DNA from: JAAYCB01 sp012744395
GTDB taxonomy: Bacteria > Planctomycetota > Planctomycetia > Pirellulales > Thermoguttaceae
Assembly (NCBI GenBank): GCA_028703175.1
Contig: JAQVNJ010000029.1
Span: 1 to 51,990, forward strand
Direction: 5' to 3'
Length of the DNA: 51,990 bases
The translations under genes were made by a program, and so were the position numbers. Position 1 is the first letter of the stretch; the number at the start of each line of letters is the position of its first letter. Positions 7,503-16,630 of this stretch are shown piece after piece. The notes beneath the pieces were generated by a model. That model worked only from the letters and a program-made list of their open reading frames with translations, was not told the DNA's origin and ran no database searches.

Positions 7503-9620
7503 TTAGCGGAGTTGTCGTCCGATCGCGGCTGCCTCGACATACAGCGGCATGAACCGGTAGTAGACCTCCAGGCAGAGGGCGGCCAGTGCGGTGGAATAGA
7601 CCCGTCCACCGTACCCGCCCCAGACGGTGTTGTGGTCCCAACTGCCAGCCAAGGGACCGCTGCTGCGTTGGCTTGCCAGGAGTTCCCGCTGGAGCGCGGC
7701 GTTCCAGCGTTCCCAAGCGTCGCCTCGCACCTGGTTGAGCCCCAGGGTGGCGTAGTACCAGTAGTAGAGATTGGCTTGCCCTTCGCCCGGCAGTTCTCCA
7801 AGCAGATATTCCGCGGCCTCGCGCGCCGCCAACGAATCGGCTGGGATCCCCAGAAAATGCCGGCAAGCCAGGGCTTCGGCGGTCATTGGCCGGCTGGGGG
7901 GCTCGACGGGGCGATAGGCGGCCAGGCCACCGTGCCTGCCCGACGAGACGCTGTCGAGAAAGCGGATGGCCGCTTGCCTTGTGTGCTCCGGCATCGGGAT
8001 GCCGGCCAACTCCGCGCTCTTGAGGGCCATCAATTGCCAACCCAACTGGCTCGTGTCGCCTTCGTCGCCGGGAGTGTACCGCCAGCCGCCGGTGCTGGGA
8101 TTCTGTGCCGTGATCGTGAACATCACGGCGCGGCGGACCGGGCCTTCGAGCCTTGCGTCGCCGGACATTCCAAAGGCCTCGCTCAAGGCGATCGTCGCCA
8201 TGGCATGGCAATACATGAAGGCATAGGTGCTTGCCTTGCCGCCCAGATTTCCATCGGCGGCCTGCGACAGGAGCAGGGACTCCAATCCCCGGCGGACGTT
8301 GTCGCGGTAGAGGCCATCCTGATGGGTATGACCGGCGGCCATGAAGGCGAGCAGTGCCAGGGCGGAGATGCCGGTATCCGCCCGACTGCCGGCGGAGAAG
8401 CGATCCCGCCCGTGCACCATCGGCTCCTGGCCGCCCCCATGACGGGCGGGCCTCCAGCGCCCGTCGCGTTCCTGATTGTCGGCCAGCCAGCGCAAGGCGG
8501 CGTGAACCGCTTCCTCGGTTTCACTGGTCGCCCCGTGCCGGAGGGCAATTTCGGAGCGGTTCGGAGCCACGCGGAGCTGATAGGCCTTGGGGATTCGTTC
8601 CACCGGGCGGCGCTGGCGCGGGTTTCCCAGAAGCGGCGGCCCGACCGCATCGGCGGCGTCGCCGGGCGGAACTTCGACCAGCCCGTGCGTCGCCGCCGCG
8701 GCGATCGGCGGGCTTGGCTGCACCGGCCCCGTGGCGGACGCCAACGCCGAAGGAGCCAATCGGCCTGGCCGAGCCGAGTTCTCGGCTCTGGCCCGCGCCA
8801 GGTCGGCCGGGCTGCCGCGGGGAGCGGTCGTCGGGGCATCGATCGGACCGGCCAGAATGCTGCTCGGCTCGACGACAACGGGCTGGTCCTCCAATCGCGG
8901 CAGAGGAATGCTCTGCTCGACGAGCGAGGCCGGCAGGCCTTCCGCTTCGGCGCGGCCCGATTCGGCGCCGGAGGCGCGCCGGTCCGGCTCGATGCGTTCG
9001 GTCGAAAGCGGCGGCGCTGGATCGCTGCGCGCCGCGCGGCGCTGGGGTTTCGGCGGATCGATCGGCTCGGCCGAGCGATGGGGCGCGGCCTGGCCGGCAG
9101 CGGGAAGGGCCGAGGGCGCGTCCGGATCGGGCTGGAGGGGACCGGCAACGGCCAGGTCGTCCAGAGGGATCGACGTGGACAGTCCCGGACTCGGCGCTCG
9201 CGCGGGGCGCTCGCGCGGGCCGTCGTCCGGCGCGTCGGCGCGGTCCAGATCCAGCGGCGCGGGGGCGATCGACGATGGGTGGTGGTGGCTGGCCCACGGG
9301 CGAGGGCGCTCGACGCCGGCCTCGGGCGAGCGGGCGTCCCAGGGGTCGCCGTCGTCCAGTGCGATGTGGACAATCGGCGCCGGCGCCCGCGGCGGCAGGC
9401 CGCTGACGATCTTCACCGTGGTTGCGTAGCCCGCCAGCAGCACATGGGCCAGAATCGACAGCACCAGGCACTTTCTCAACAGCCGGGTCTGGCCCCAGCG
9501 CGTCCGCGAGAGGATCAGCAGGGCGATCGTCACCGCCCCGATGCCCAGCCAGAGGATGACGACCGGCCAGGAGAGGCTTCTCGCCGAATGGATCCATTGG
9601 TCGCATGAAAACCAGCGCAT
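7503..9620 (-). CDS. Membrane protein with prenyltransferase/squalene-oxidase repeats
   Basis: The 705-aa protein has two N-terminal membrane helices (about residues 15-37, WPVVILWLGIGAVTIALLIL, and 48-68, around LSILAHVLLAGYATTV). A long proline/alanine-rich disordered region (about 70-370) follows, then a C-terminal alpha/alpha-toroid of squalene-oxidase/prenyltransferase repeats (EEAVHAALRWLADNQERDGR, TGGWRYTPGDEGDTSQLGWQ). In planctomycetes such toroid proteins often accompany ExbB/ExbD genes. The ATG at 9620 (GAAGGTA upstream) is 2 nt past the exbD stop, so translation is probably coupled. It is not a terpene cyclase in the usual sense: the DxDD and DCTAE motifs are not visible. A role as a periplasm-facing partner of the ExbBD motor is inference. 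Confidence 0.75.
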   Translation of the reverse strand: MRWFSCDQWIHSARSLSWPVVILWLGIGAVTIALLILSRTRWGQTRLLRKCLVLSILAHVLLAGYATTVKIVSGLPPRAPAPIVHIALDDGDPWDARSPEAGVERPRPWASHHHPSSIAPAPLDLDRADAPDDGPRERPARAPSPGLSTSIPLDDLAVAGPLQPDPDAPSALPAAGQAAPHRSAEPIDPPKPQRRAARSDPAPPLSTERIEPDRRASGAESGRAEAEGLPASLVEQSIPLPRLEDQPVVVEPSSILAGPIDAPTTAPRGSPADLARARAENSARPGRLAPSALASATGPVQPSPPIAAAATHGLVEVPPGDAADAVGPPLLGNPRQRRPVERIPKAYQLRVAPNRSEIALRHGATSETEEAVHAALRWLADNQERDGRWRPARHGGGQEPMVHGRDRFSAGSRADTGISALALLAFMAAGHTHQDGLYRDNVRRGLESLLLSQAADGNLGGKASTYAFMYCHAMATIALSEAFGMSGDARLEGPVRRAVMFTITAQNPSTGGWRYTPGDEGDTSQLGWQLMALKSAELAGIPMPEHTRQAAIRFLDSVSSGRHGGLAAYRPVEPPSRPMTAEALACRHFLGIPADSLAAREAAEYLLGELPGEGQANLYYWYYATLGLNQVRGDAWERWNAALQRELLASQRSSGPLAGSWDHNTVWGGYGGRVYSTALAALCLEVYYRFMPLYVEAAAIGRQLR

Positions 9621-9622
9621 GG

Positions 9623-10045
9623 CTACCTTCTCACGGCTTTTGGGCGGACCGAGATTCCCAGCTCGCGGACCTCCGCCTCGCGGCAAGCGCTGAGCACTTC
9701 GGCAACGTGCTGGAACCTGCCCTCGGCGTCGCCGCGGACGAGGACTCCCAGGTCCTGGTACTGCTGCCTCGATGCCCGCAGTTGCCGCGTGAGCTCCTCC
9801 AGATCGGCAACCGGCGTCCGGTCGAGCATGATCTGGCCGTCCTGGTAGACGTTGACCACCCGGGGCTCGGGGGCCGGCGTGAGGGCCTCGATGTTTGACA
9901 CTTCGGGCACGCGGAGCCCGATCTTCCGTTCGAGCTCCGAAAATTCCGTGCCGACCATGAAGAAGATGATCAACAGGAAGACGACGTCGATCATCGGCGT
10001 CAGGTTGAGGGTCGGCTGTTCATCCGAATGGGTTTTCAGTGGCAT
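9623..10045 (-). CDS. exbD: ExbD/TolR-type biopolymer transport protein
   Basis: The 140-aa protein has the ExbD/TolR layout: a short cytoplasmic N-terminus (MPLKTHSDEQPTLNLTPMID), one membrane helix (VVFLLIIFFMVGTEF) and a periplasmic domain. The Asp of LTPMIDVVFLLIIFF is the conserved proton-pathway aspartate. The periplasmic part contains VVNVYQDGQIMLD and LGVLVRGDAEGRFQHVAEVL, the usual pattern. The gene follows exbB with a 6-nt gap and precedes the toroid membrane protein with a 2-nt gap. With ExbB it would form a proton-driven motor that energises an envelope partner; no TonB gene is present. Confidence 0.92.
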   Translation of the reverse strand: MPLKTHSDEQPTLNLTPMIDVVFLLIIFFMVGTEFSELERKIGLRVPEVSNIEALTPAPEPRVVNVYQDGQIMLDRTPVADLEELTRQLRASRQQYQDLGVLVRGDAEGRFQHVAEVLSACREAEVRELGISVRPKAVRR

Positions 10046-10051
10046 GGCCGA

Positions 10052-10909
10052 TCACGCGACCTCCTTCTTTGGACTTCGGCGCGACTTCGGCGCCGGACCG
10101 CTCGTGCCCTTCGCTTCCAGCTCCTCGGCGGAAATCACGTTCACGAGGCTCTGGCCAAGGGCGTCGATCTCGATGATCAGGCGGTCGACCCGGCTGACAA
10201 AATACATGTAGACGATCAAGGCCGGGATGGCCACCGACAGGCCGGCGGCCGTCGTCAGCAGGGCTTCGCTGATTCCGGCGGCGAGCAGTTCGGGCCGGCC
10301 CATCGCGTCGCTCGTGGCAATCGCGTTGAACGCCCGGATCATGCCGACGACCGTCCCCAGCAGGCCGAGCAGGGGGCTGACCGTGGCGATGCCGTTGAAC
10401 AGCCGCAGGTAGCGGCGGAGACCGTTCGTGACGCGTTCGCCGCTGTCGATGATCGCCTGCTCGACTTCCACGCCCGGCCGCCCCCACTTTCTCACGGCGC
10501 CGGCGAACACCTCGGCGACCGGCGACCTGTTCTCTTCGCACAATTGCAGCGCGGCGTCGCGCTCCAGCTCCCCCTCGCGAATCTGTTCGAGGAAACGCTT
10601 GACGAACGGCCGGGGGATGATCCGGCCGCGGCGGAGACTGACCAACCGCTCGAAAATCAGCGCCCCGAGCATCAGCGAACAGGCGGCAAGCGGAATCATC
10701 AGGACGCCGCCGTCCTGCATGATGTTCCAGAGATTCCGCGTCGGGATCGGTTCCTCGTCGGCGACCGGGGCCGCGCGCTGGTCCGGCGGGCCCGTTCGGG
10801 AGACCTCCTGGGGGCAGACCGCGGCCGCAAGTCCGAACAGGAGGATGATCGCGGAGAGAGTCCGCGCCGCCCACGCGCCGGGCAGCCGCTGGTTCAAGGG
10901 ATGAGTCAT
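10052..10909 (-). CDS. exbB: ExbB/TolQ/MotA-family proton channel protein
   Basis: From the ATG at 10909 the protein is 285 aa. It has a cleavable-looking N-terminal hydrophobic segment (MTHPLNQRLPGAWAARTLSA onward) and a periplasmic stretch. Three membrane helices follow: VLMIPLAACSLMLGALIFER, ATVSPLLGLLGTVVGMIRAF and LLTTAAGLSVAIPALIVYMY. The GTVxGMIxAF and TxAGLxVAIPAxI blocks are family signatures. An extended frame runs upstream into the TPR gene, but it lacks family features there and overlaps its coding sequence, so 10909 is preferred. It lies between the TPR gene (49-nt gap) and exbD. Confidence 0.92.
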   Translation of the reverse strand: MTHPLNQRLPGAWAARTLSAIILLFGLAAAVCPQEVSRTGPPDQRAAPVADEEPIPTRNLWNIMQDGGVLMIPLAACSLMLGALIFERLVSLRRGRIIPRPFVKRFLEQIREGELERDAALQLCEENRSPVAEVFAGAVRKWGRPGVEVEQAIIDSGERVTNGLRRYLRLFNGIATVSPLLGLLGTVVGMIRAFNAIATSDAMGRPELLAAGISEALLTTAAGLSVAIPALIVYMYFVSRVDRLIIEIDALGQSLVNVISAEELEAKGTSGPAPKSRRSPKKEVA

Positions 10910-10958
10910 GGCAGTTCTCGTTTCAGACGGGTCTACTTGTCGTGCGTTGTTCCGGGGC

Positions 10959-13958
10959 TTATCGGATCGGGCTCCCCGCGGGGCTGGCGACGCGCTGCTC
11001 CGGCGTCGCCTCTCCGCTCCGCAGGCGGAGTCCGGCCTCTGCGGCGGCGAGCGTTTGGGGATACTGATTGAGGACCTGTTGGTAGAGCTGCCGCGCTTCG
11101 CCGGGCTGGCCGGCGAGTTGCCGGCATTTTCCGGCCTGGAGCAGCGCGGCGGCCTGGAGTTCCGGATAGTCGTAGAAGATCTCGACCTGCATGTAGCCGC
11201 GAAACGCTTGGGCATAGTCTTTCTGGTGGAAATACGTCTCGGCAATCATCAGTTGGGCCTTGGCGGCCGTCTCCGTCCGCTGGCCGGCGGGCGAATCGAT
11301 GACCCGCTGGTAGGCCTCGCGAGCCTCGTTCAGGCGGGCCCGCGCCGCCAGGCAGCGGCCCAACACGTAGTCGACCTCATGCTGTTCGGAAAAGCCGGGA
11401 AACTCACCGGCAATCGCCGTCGCCTGCTCGTCCGCCTCGTCCCAGCGGTTCGCTTCGGCGTGCAACTGCGCGACGCGGAGGCGGGCCGCCGCGGTGGTCG
11501 CGTCGCCGCGGGCGGCCTCAATGATCCGCTTGAAATGTTCGAGGGCCGCCGGATCGTGGTCGTGATAGATCGCTTCGGCCGCGCCGAATTCGGCCGCGGC
11601 GACCAGCCGGCTGTCGGGGCATTCGGCCAGCAGCCGCTCAAATCGCTGCCGCGCGAGCCGCCAATCCTTGGCGGCCAGTGCAACCTGGCCGCCGAGATAA
11701 AGAACCCGGTCGAGAATCTCTTTTCCGCCCGTGCTCGCCAGAACGTCGCCGAGGACCGCCTCCGCCTCGCCGCAGGAATCGCGTTCCAGATGGCCCTGGG
11801 CCACGGCAAGGGCCGCGTGCGCCCAGTAGGCGCTCTCGCGATGGTCCTGGTAGAGGTGGAGAAACCGCGCGCCGGCGCGCCGCATCTCTCCGCGCTCGCG
11901 CAGCAGCCACGCCAGGTTGTAGAGCGCGCCGGCGGTGTGATCGCACGGCTCGGCGTCGGCGATCCGTTCGTAGAGCTCGATTGCCGACGCCGGCCGGCCA
12001 AGGCGTTCGGCCACCCGGGCAGCGGACCACACCGCCTCGGACCAATAGGGCGAGGGGCGCCCGTCGCGGACGACCGCCTGCAAGATTTCCCAGGCCGATT
12101 CCAGATCGCCGATCTTCGCGAGCGTTCTGCCGCGGAGCAGCCTGGCCTCAAGGGCGAGTTTCTCCTGGAGCGGCAGCTCCAGAGCGGCAGCAAGCGCCCG
12201 GTCCGCCTCCGCGTAGTCCGACGCCTGAAAACGGCACCAGGCCAGCCCCACCAAGGCACGGCCCCGCTGAGACGGATCGGGCTGCCGGTCGAGGACCCGC
12301 TCGTAGAAGCCCGCCGCGGTCTCGAACTGGCCCGCCTCGAGGGCGGCCTCGGCAACCTGTTCGGCCGCATCGGCCGGCAAGCGCTCTTCGCCCTCCTCGT
12401 CCGGCTCGCTCCGTCCGGCAAACGCCTCCTCGTAGCGGCGCCGGGCATCGTCGAAACGGCCGCAGCGGGCGCAGCAGACGGCCAGCAGCGCCAATGCCTG
12501 GCGCCGGCTGGCCTGGTCCGCAGTCGCCAGATAGGCCTCCAGCGGTTCGATCGCGGCGGCGAATTGCCGTTGGCCTTCGTGGGCCATGCCGAGCAGGAAC
12601 AGGTCGCTCGCCTGCTCTTCCGCGCCAAGGTCGGCGAGCCGGCGGAGCGCGGCCTCGGCTTCGCCGTAACGGTTCTGCTCGAGCTGTGCCCGGGCCCGCA
12701 TCCGCAGCACGGCGGGGACCAGGCCGCTGTGGGGAAAGCGGGCGAGGAAACGTTGGACTTCGATCTCCAGCCCTGAGTAATCCTTCTGCTCCAGCAGTGT
12801 TTGAACCTTCGCCCGCCCGATGTCGTCGAGCCAGGGATCGTCCGCCGCGGCAATCTCCGTGCCCCGCTCGAAGAGACGCAGCGCTTCGGCCAAGCGCCCG
12901 GCGGCCAACTGCGATTCCGCGGCATGGAAGTAGAGCCCGCCGCGTGTCACCTTGGGGGGGTGCCCGCCGCCGGTTTCCGCGGGCGCTGCGTCTTCCGCTG
13001 CGCCGTTGAGGCGTTCAACGGCCGCCAGAAACGCCTGGGACGCCAGGTCCCACTCGGATCGCGCCTTGTGGCAGAGTCCCACCCAGTAGCGGGCTTCGGT
13101 TCCCAGCCGCGCGTGGTCTTGGATCGATCGGAAGACCGCGGCGGCGTCCGCGTGGCGCCCCAGTCGGACCAGCGCCCACCCCCTGCCCATCTGCGCACTG
13201 CAGGCCCAGCTGTCCGCCGGCTCGTACTCGAGCGCGGAGAACGCCTCGATCGCGGCGTCGTAGCGGGCGGCGGCGTAGTAGAGCGCGCCGAGTCGGAATT
13301 GGGCCTCGCCGGCCAATCGGCTGTTCTTCTTGGCTGCCAGCGCCAGGTAATAGCGTTCCGCTTCGTCGCGATTGCCGCCGGCTTCCAGGGCCCGGGCCAG
13401 GCCCAGCCGGCAATCGTCCTGAAACGCGCCGTCGGGAAAGTCCCGCAACGATTGGCGGAAGAGCGATTCCGCCTCGCCAGCGCGGCCGCCGCGGAGCGCC
13501 AACTCGCCGCGATAGGCCAAGACAAGACCGCTGAGCGGATCGTTGCCGTAGGTTTCCGTGAACGTTTCGAGTCGGCGGCGGGCCTCCTCGGCCTGCTCGC
13601 TCAAGTACGCGCACTCCGATCCGCGGAACAACGCCTGGCGGCGGAATTCGCCGTCCGGCTGGTTGGCCAGGTAACGGTCGAAATGACCTTGGGCCTCGCG
13701 AAAGCGGTTCTGTTGGACGAGCGCCTCGCCGAGGTAGAATCGCGCCTTGTCGCAGGCAGCATGGTCGGGCTGCTGCGCCAAGAACGCCGCGAACTCCTCG
13801 GCGGCGGCATCCCACTGCTGGCGCGCGTAGAGCCCCTTGGCAAACTGATAGCGATCCTCGCCGCGATCGCGGCCGTCGCCCGAGGCAGGGCGGCCCGCCA
13901 GCGCCAGGACCAGGGCCATAGGCACCAGGGCAATCTCTGGATGGAATCGGACTTTCAT
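10959..13958 (-). CDS. Large exported TPR protein
   Basis: The protein is 999 aa from the ATG at 13958, which opens a signal peptide (MKVRFHPEIALVPMALVLAL). The rest is almost entirely tetratricopeptide repeats, for example YQFAKGLYARQQWDAAAEEF, ARFYLGEALVQQNRFREAQG and DYVLGRCLAARARLNEAREA. About 20 or more repeat units are spaced by roughly 34-38 residues. TPR solenoids bind proteins or peptides and have no catalytic role. Earlier in-frame starts up to 14162 lack a ribosome site and signal-like sequence. As first gene of the TPR-exbB-exbD-toroid cluster, it is a plausible periplasmic scaffold for the motor; that role is inference. Confidence 0.85.
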   Translation of the reverse strand: MKVRFHPEIALVPMALVLALAGRPASGDGRDRGEDRYQFAKGLYARQQWDAAAEEFAAFLAQQPDHAACDKARFYLGEALVQQNRFREAQGHFDRYLANQPDGEFRRQALFRGSECAYLSEQAEEARRRLETFTETYGNDPLSGLVLAYRGELALRGGRAGEAESLFRQSLRDFPDGAFQDDCRLGLARALEAGGNRDEAERYYLALAAKKNSRLAGEAQFRLGALYYAAARYDAAIEAFSALEYEPADSWACSAQMGRGWALVRLGRHADAAAVFRSIQDHARLGTEARYWVGLCHKARSEWDLASQAFLAAVERLNGAAEDAAPAETGGGHPPKVTRGGLYFHAAESQLAAGRLAEALRLFERGTEIAAADDPWLDDIGRAKVQTLLEQKDYSGLEIEVQRFLARFPHSGLVPAVLRMRARAQLEQNRYGEAEAALRRLADLGAEEQASDLFLLGMAHEGQRQFAAAIEPLEAYLATADQASRRQALALLAVCCARCGRFDDARRRYEEAFAGRSEPDEEGEERLPADAAEQVAEAALEAGQFETAAGFYERVLDRQPDPSQRGRALVGLAWCRFQASDYAEADRALAAALELPLQEKLALEARLLRGRTLAKIGDLESAWEILQAVVRDGRPSPYWSEAVWSAARVAERLGRPASAIELYERIADAEPCDHTAGALYNLAWLLRERGEMRRAGARFLHLYQDHRESAYWAHAALAVAQGHLERDSCGEAEAVLGDVLASTGGKEILDRVLYLGGQVALAAKDWRLARQRFERLLAECPDSRLVAAAEFGAAEAIYHDHDPAALEHFKRIIEAARGDATTAAARLRVAQLHAEANRWDEADEQATAIAGEFPGFSEQHEVDYVLGRCLAARARLNEAREAYQRVIDSPAGQRTETAAKAQLMIAETYFHQKDYAQAFRGYMQVEIFYDYPELQAAALLQAGKCRQLAGQPGEARQLYQQVLNQYPQTLAAAEAGLRLRSGEATPEQRVASPAGSPIR

Positions 13959-14232
13959 GGCTGGTGACGCCATCGAACCGGCAGAAGCTCCCGCCATGCA
14001 TGGTGAACAACGAACCGCCCGCACCCCGCGGCCGGACATGGGCAAAGACCGCGAGAAGGGGGACCACGAAAAAGCCCCGGCGACATCGAGGCTCGTGGAT
14101 CGATGCCGCCGGGTGAATTGTCTGCTGTGAGGAAGACCGCCGCGGCGCGGGCGAGTCGGCACCGTTCCCCGCGTTCCGTCGCCCGGCGCCGCCAGCGGGC
14201 CTGGCCCCGGCGCGGTTGCACCCCGCGCGCCA

Positions 14233-14808
14233 TCAGTAGTTGCTGGTCAACCCGCCTTCAACGTTGCCGACCACGTGCAGGTGGTTGTGGTCGATGTAGA
14301 CCACCTCCTGCGCGTTCTCGTTGATCACGGTATAAGGAATCGGCCAGCCGACGTTTGTCCGCTCGGTGAAGTAGATCGTGCACTTGTAGTGGGCGTGGTG
14401 CAGCTGGGCCGGTCCGATCAGCGGATAGACCCGCGGCGGATCGACGTAGTCCTGGATCGGCTCGACGACAATCCGCACGTTGTTTCGCTGCACTTCATGC
14501 AGGAACGGCAGGCCTCCCTCGACCGGCCGCGCCTTCTCCAGGGCGCGGATGATCTCGTCGTCGCTTGGCGGATCGAGTGCCACGGCCGGCCCACCCTGGG
14601 TCAGCGGCCCGAGGATCGGGACCTTGTCGTAGCGTTCCTTCTGCCAGGCCTGATCCTCCGCCTCGTCCTGGAAGAAGGGGCTCAGCGGAATCGGGTAGAG
14701 GCAGAGCGAATTGCGGATGTTCGGCCCGTAGGTCGCGCAGCCGCTGGACGCGGCCAGGCCTAGCAGGACGACTCCCAGGGCGATCGTGGATGCAGTCTTG
14801 CGGTACAT
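14233..14808 (-). CDS. Lipoprotein of unknown function
   Basis: The ATG at 14808 (GAGGTGAATTCG upstream) gives a 191-aa protein with a signal peptide and lipobox: MYRKTASTIALGVVLLGLAA then SSGCATYG, with the Cys as probable lipidated residue. The mature part has no domain that I recognise. Notable segments are LCLYPIPLSPFFQDEAEDQA, an Asp/Glu-rich region, and a C-terminus rich in Tyr, Val and His (VVYIDHNHLHVVGNVEGG). It is probably attached to the outer membrane or inner leaflet. It lies 274 nt downstream of nothing on its own strand except the BON gene, and 274 nt upstream of the TPR gene. Confidence 0.65.
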   Translation of the reverse strand: MYRKTASTIALGVVLLGLAASSGCATYGPNIRNSLCLYPIPLSPFFQDEAEDQAWQKERYDKVPILGPLTQGGPAVALDPPSDDEIIRALEKARPVEGGLPFLHEVQRNNVRIVVEPIQDYVDPPRVYPLIGPAQLHHAHYKCTIYFTERTNVGWPIPYTVINENAQEVVYIDHNHLHVVGNVEGGLTSNY

Positions 14809-15049
14809 CGAATTCACCTCGACGTTTAAGTGCATGGGTCGGGACCGACCGATTCGCTCGGCGCCGACGGTAAGGGTTTTCCCCGAGCATGCCGGAAGAG
14901 GCAAACCCATCGCGACCACCTCCCCCGACTACCATTGTTATCGTGAGAAACTATGCCAGACTTGCGGGTTTTTCCGCTCGTAGCGGTCGAATGGCCAAAA
15001 CCGGCCGGCGCCGCTCGGATCGAGGCGCGGCGGCCGCGCCGGGATCAAC

Positions 15050-15089
15050 AAAAAAACCCCCGCGCGGACCGGCGCCGCGCGAGGGTTTT
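15050..15089 (-). terminator. Rho-independent terminator of the BON-domain gene
   Basis: On the minus strand CCCTCGCGCGG, a 7-nt loop and CCGCGCGGGGG form an 11-bp stem with one mismatch, followed directly by a run of seven T. It sits 18 nt past the stop codon of the BON-domain gene, so it should end that transcript and separate it from the lipoprotein gene. Confidence 0.85.
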
Positions 15090-15106
15090 GTCGCTACCAG
15101 AAGGCG

Positions 15107-16063
15107 TTACTTGTGGGGGCGGAACAGACCGGAGAACGGCCCGCGAGCGGTGCCGTCGTCGAAGTCGAGGTTCCACCAGCCGTCGTGCCACTCGAGCGTG
15201 ACCTTCCGCCAGCCCAGCGGTACCTGGGGATAGGGGTAGAAGGGGCCGATGTAGGGCCACGCCGCGGGCGAGTGTTTTTTCGGATAGGTCAAGGCCGCGT
15301 AGTTCGGATAGGCCGCATAGCTGGGCCAGGCGTAATTCGGCAGGTTCGGCTGGTCGTAGCAGGCCGGAGCCGACCCGGAGCCGACCGGCGTCACATACTG
15401 CGGAGCCGGCGCGCCTCCCTGGGTGTAGGCGACCGGGACCGGGCGCCCCACGGGAACCATGTCCGCTTCCGTGACGGTGGGCGAACTCTCGACCATCACC
15501 GGCGCCGGCGGAATCTCCACCGGTTCGGCCTGGGCGATTGCCAGGGTCGGAACGGCGGAGGTGTTGTCAAAGGACGAAGCCACAGGCGAGGCCTCCGGCG
15601 CTTGCGACTGGACGGCCTGCAATCGCGCGGCCGTCGCTGTCACCTGGCTCGCCGCCGTCCGCTCGTAGTTCCCCCAAGGCTGGCTCGTGCGGCGTTCGGG
15701 AGCGGTTGCCCCGCTCATTTGCCGCAGCGGTCCGCCCAGCAGACGGCCCATCGAGAGCTTCGGCTTCGCAACGGCCGACTTCTTGGGCGAGACCACGGTC
15801 AGGTTGTTGACAACCCGTTCGACTCCCTGGGACCGCATCGCCACGCGAAGCGCCGCATCCATCTGCTCTTGACTGGTCACTTGGCCGCGGAGCCAGGCGG
15901 TGCCCTCCTGGTACTTGACTCCGATCTTGTAGCCTTCGAGTTGGCCACTTTCGCGAAGGTTGACGGCAATCTGCTCGGCAACCTCCTGGTTACTCGCCCT
16001 TGCCAAGGTCGGCAACGCCATCACGATGGCGGTTACCGTAAGTACGTAAGACAAACGTCGCAT
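15107..16063 (-). CDS. Secreted BON-domain protein
   Basis: The protein is 318 aa from the ATG at 16063 (GGAGGGAAGG upstream). It has a signal peptide (MRRLSYVLTVTAIVMALPTL) and one BON domain at about 25-95: EQIAVNLRESGQLEGYKIGV, the TAWLRGQVTS strand and GVERVVNNLTVVSP. BON domains bind lipid or polysaccharide surfaces and occur in osmotic-shock and secretin-associated proteins. A low-complexity middle follows. The last 60 residues, rich in aromatic residues (YIGPFYPYPQVPLGWRKVTL, EWHDGWWNLDFDDG), look like a second small conserved module. It is probably monocistronic, since a strong terminator follows. Confidence 0.78.
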   Translation of the reverse strand: MRRLSYVLTVTAIVMALPTLARASNQEVAEQIAVNLRESGQLEGYKIGVKYQEGTAWLRGQVTSQEQMDAALRVAMRSQGVERVVNNLTVVSPKKSAVAKPKLSMGRLLGGPLRQMSGATAPERRTSQPWGNYERTAASQVTATAARLQAVQSQAPEASPVASSFDNTSAVPTLAIAQAEPVEIPPAPVMVESSPTVTEADMVPVGRPVPVAYTQGGAPAPQYVTPVGSGSAPACYDQPNLPNYAWPSYAAYPNYAALTYPKKHSPAAWPYIGPFYPYPQVPLGWRKVTLEWHDGWWNLDFDDGTARGPFSGLFRPHK

Positions 16064-16630
16064 GCCTTCCCTCCTTCTTTCAGCGACCCCGTGGCCCATA
16101 TCAGGCGGCGCCTTTCTCTACGCCCGCGGCTGGAAACACAAGTGCCTCCCCCCCCGGAGCCACGCGACTCAACGACCTCTTGCGGTTTGGCCGTGAGCGA
16201 TCCGTTGTTTTGTCACCTGGACCTGCGTTCCAATAAAACCCTGTCAGACACGTTCGGAGGAGAAAAGAATCAATTCGGGCAAACCCCCGTCTGCCGAGTT
16301 TTGAAGCCGTTCCCCCCCCTGGCGCGACCTCCGTTGGAGATGGCCGCCTGACTATAGGTTTCGGTTGATGATTGTGCCGACCGGGAACTTTTTTTCGATT
16401 TTGCAGGCCTTCCGGATATTGATGGACCAGACGGTTGCACCGGCAAATCGTGTAAGGCATAGTCCGCAAAGGAGTTATCGCAAGCGGCGCGGCCCGCTTG
16501 TCCGCACGGCCGATTCCCACGGCTGTCAGCGCAATAGTCGGGCCCCGCAAGACAGAAGCCATTTCCCCCCCAGAAAGGCTCTGTCTTCGGGGCCCGCAGA
16601 GTGCCCTCAAGTCGTCTGCACCGCGCTCGA
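16064..16630. other. Intergenic stretch, nothing recognised
   Basis: About 567 nt lie between the BON gene start and the TlpA-like gene end. The frames here have neither ribosome sites nor recognisable protein features. It contains several C and G homopolymer runs (for example at 16147-16156 and 16313-16319). It should include the BON gene promoter. Confidence 0.4.

Noticed and set aside
7512..9608. 698-codon plus-strand frame opposite the toroid protein
   Set aside because: Arg/Gly-rich shadow with no motif, opposite a gene in an ordered cluster.
10908..12776. 622-codon plus-strand frame opposite the TPR gene
   Set aside because: It mirrors the minus-strand TPR gene, has low-complexity sequence and no signature; long antisense frames are expected in high-GC coding DNA.
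14102..14232. Possible N-terminal extension of the TPR protein to 14162
   Set aside because: The added residues are Arg/Ser-rich with no ribosome site; the signal peptide starts at 13958.
16101..16610. 169-codon minus-strand frame between the BON and TlpA-like genes
   Set aside because: No ribosome site, signal or domain; rich in Arg and Pro like other shadow frames.
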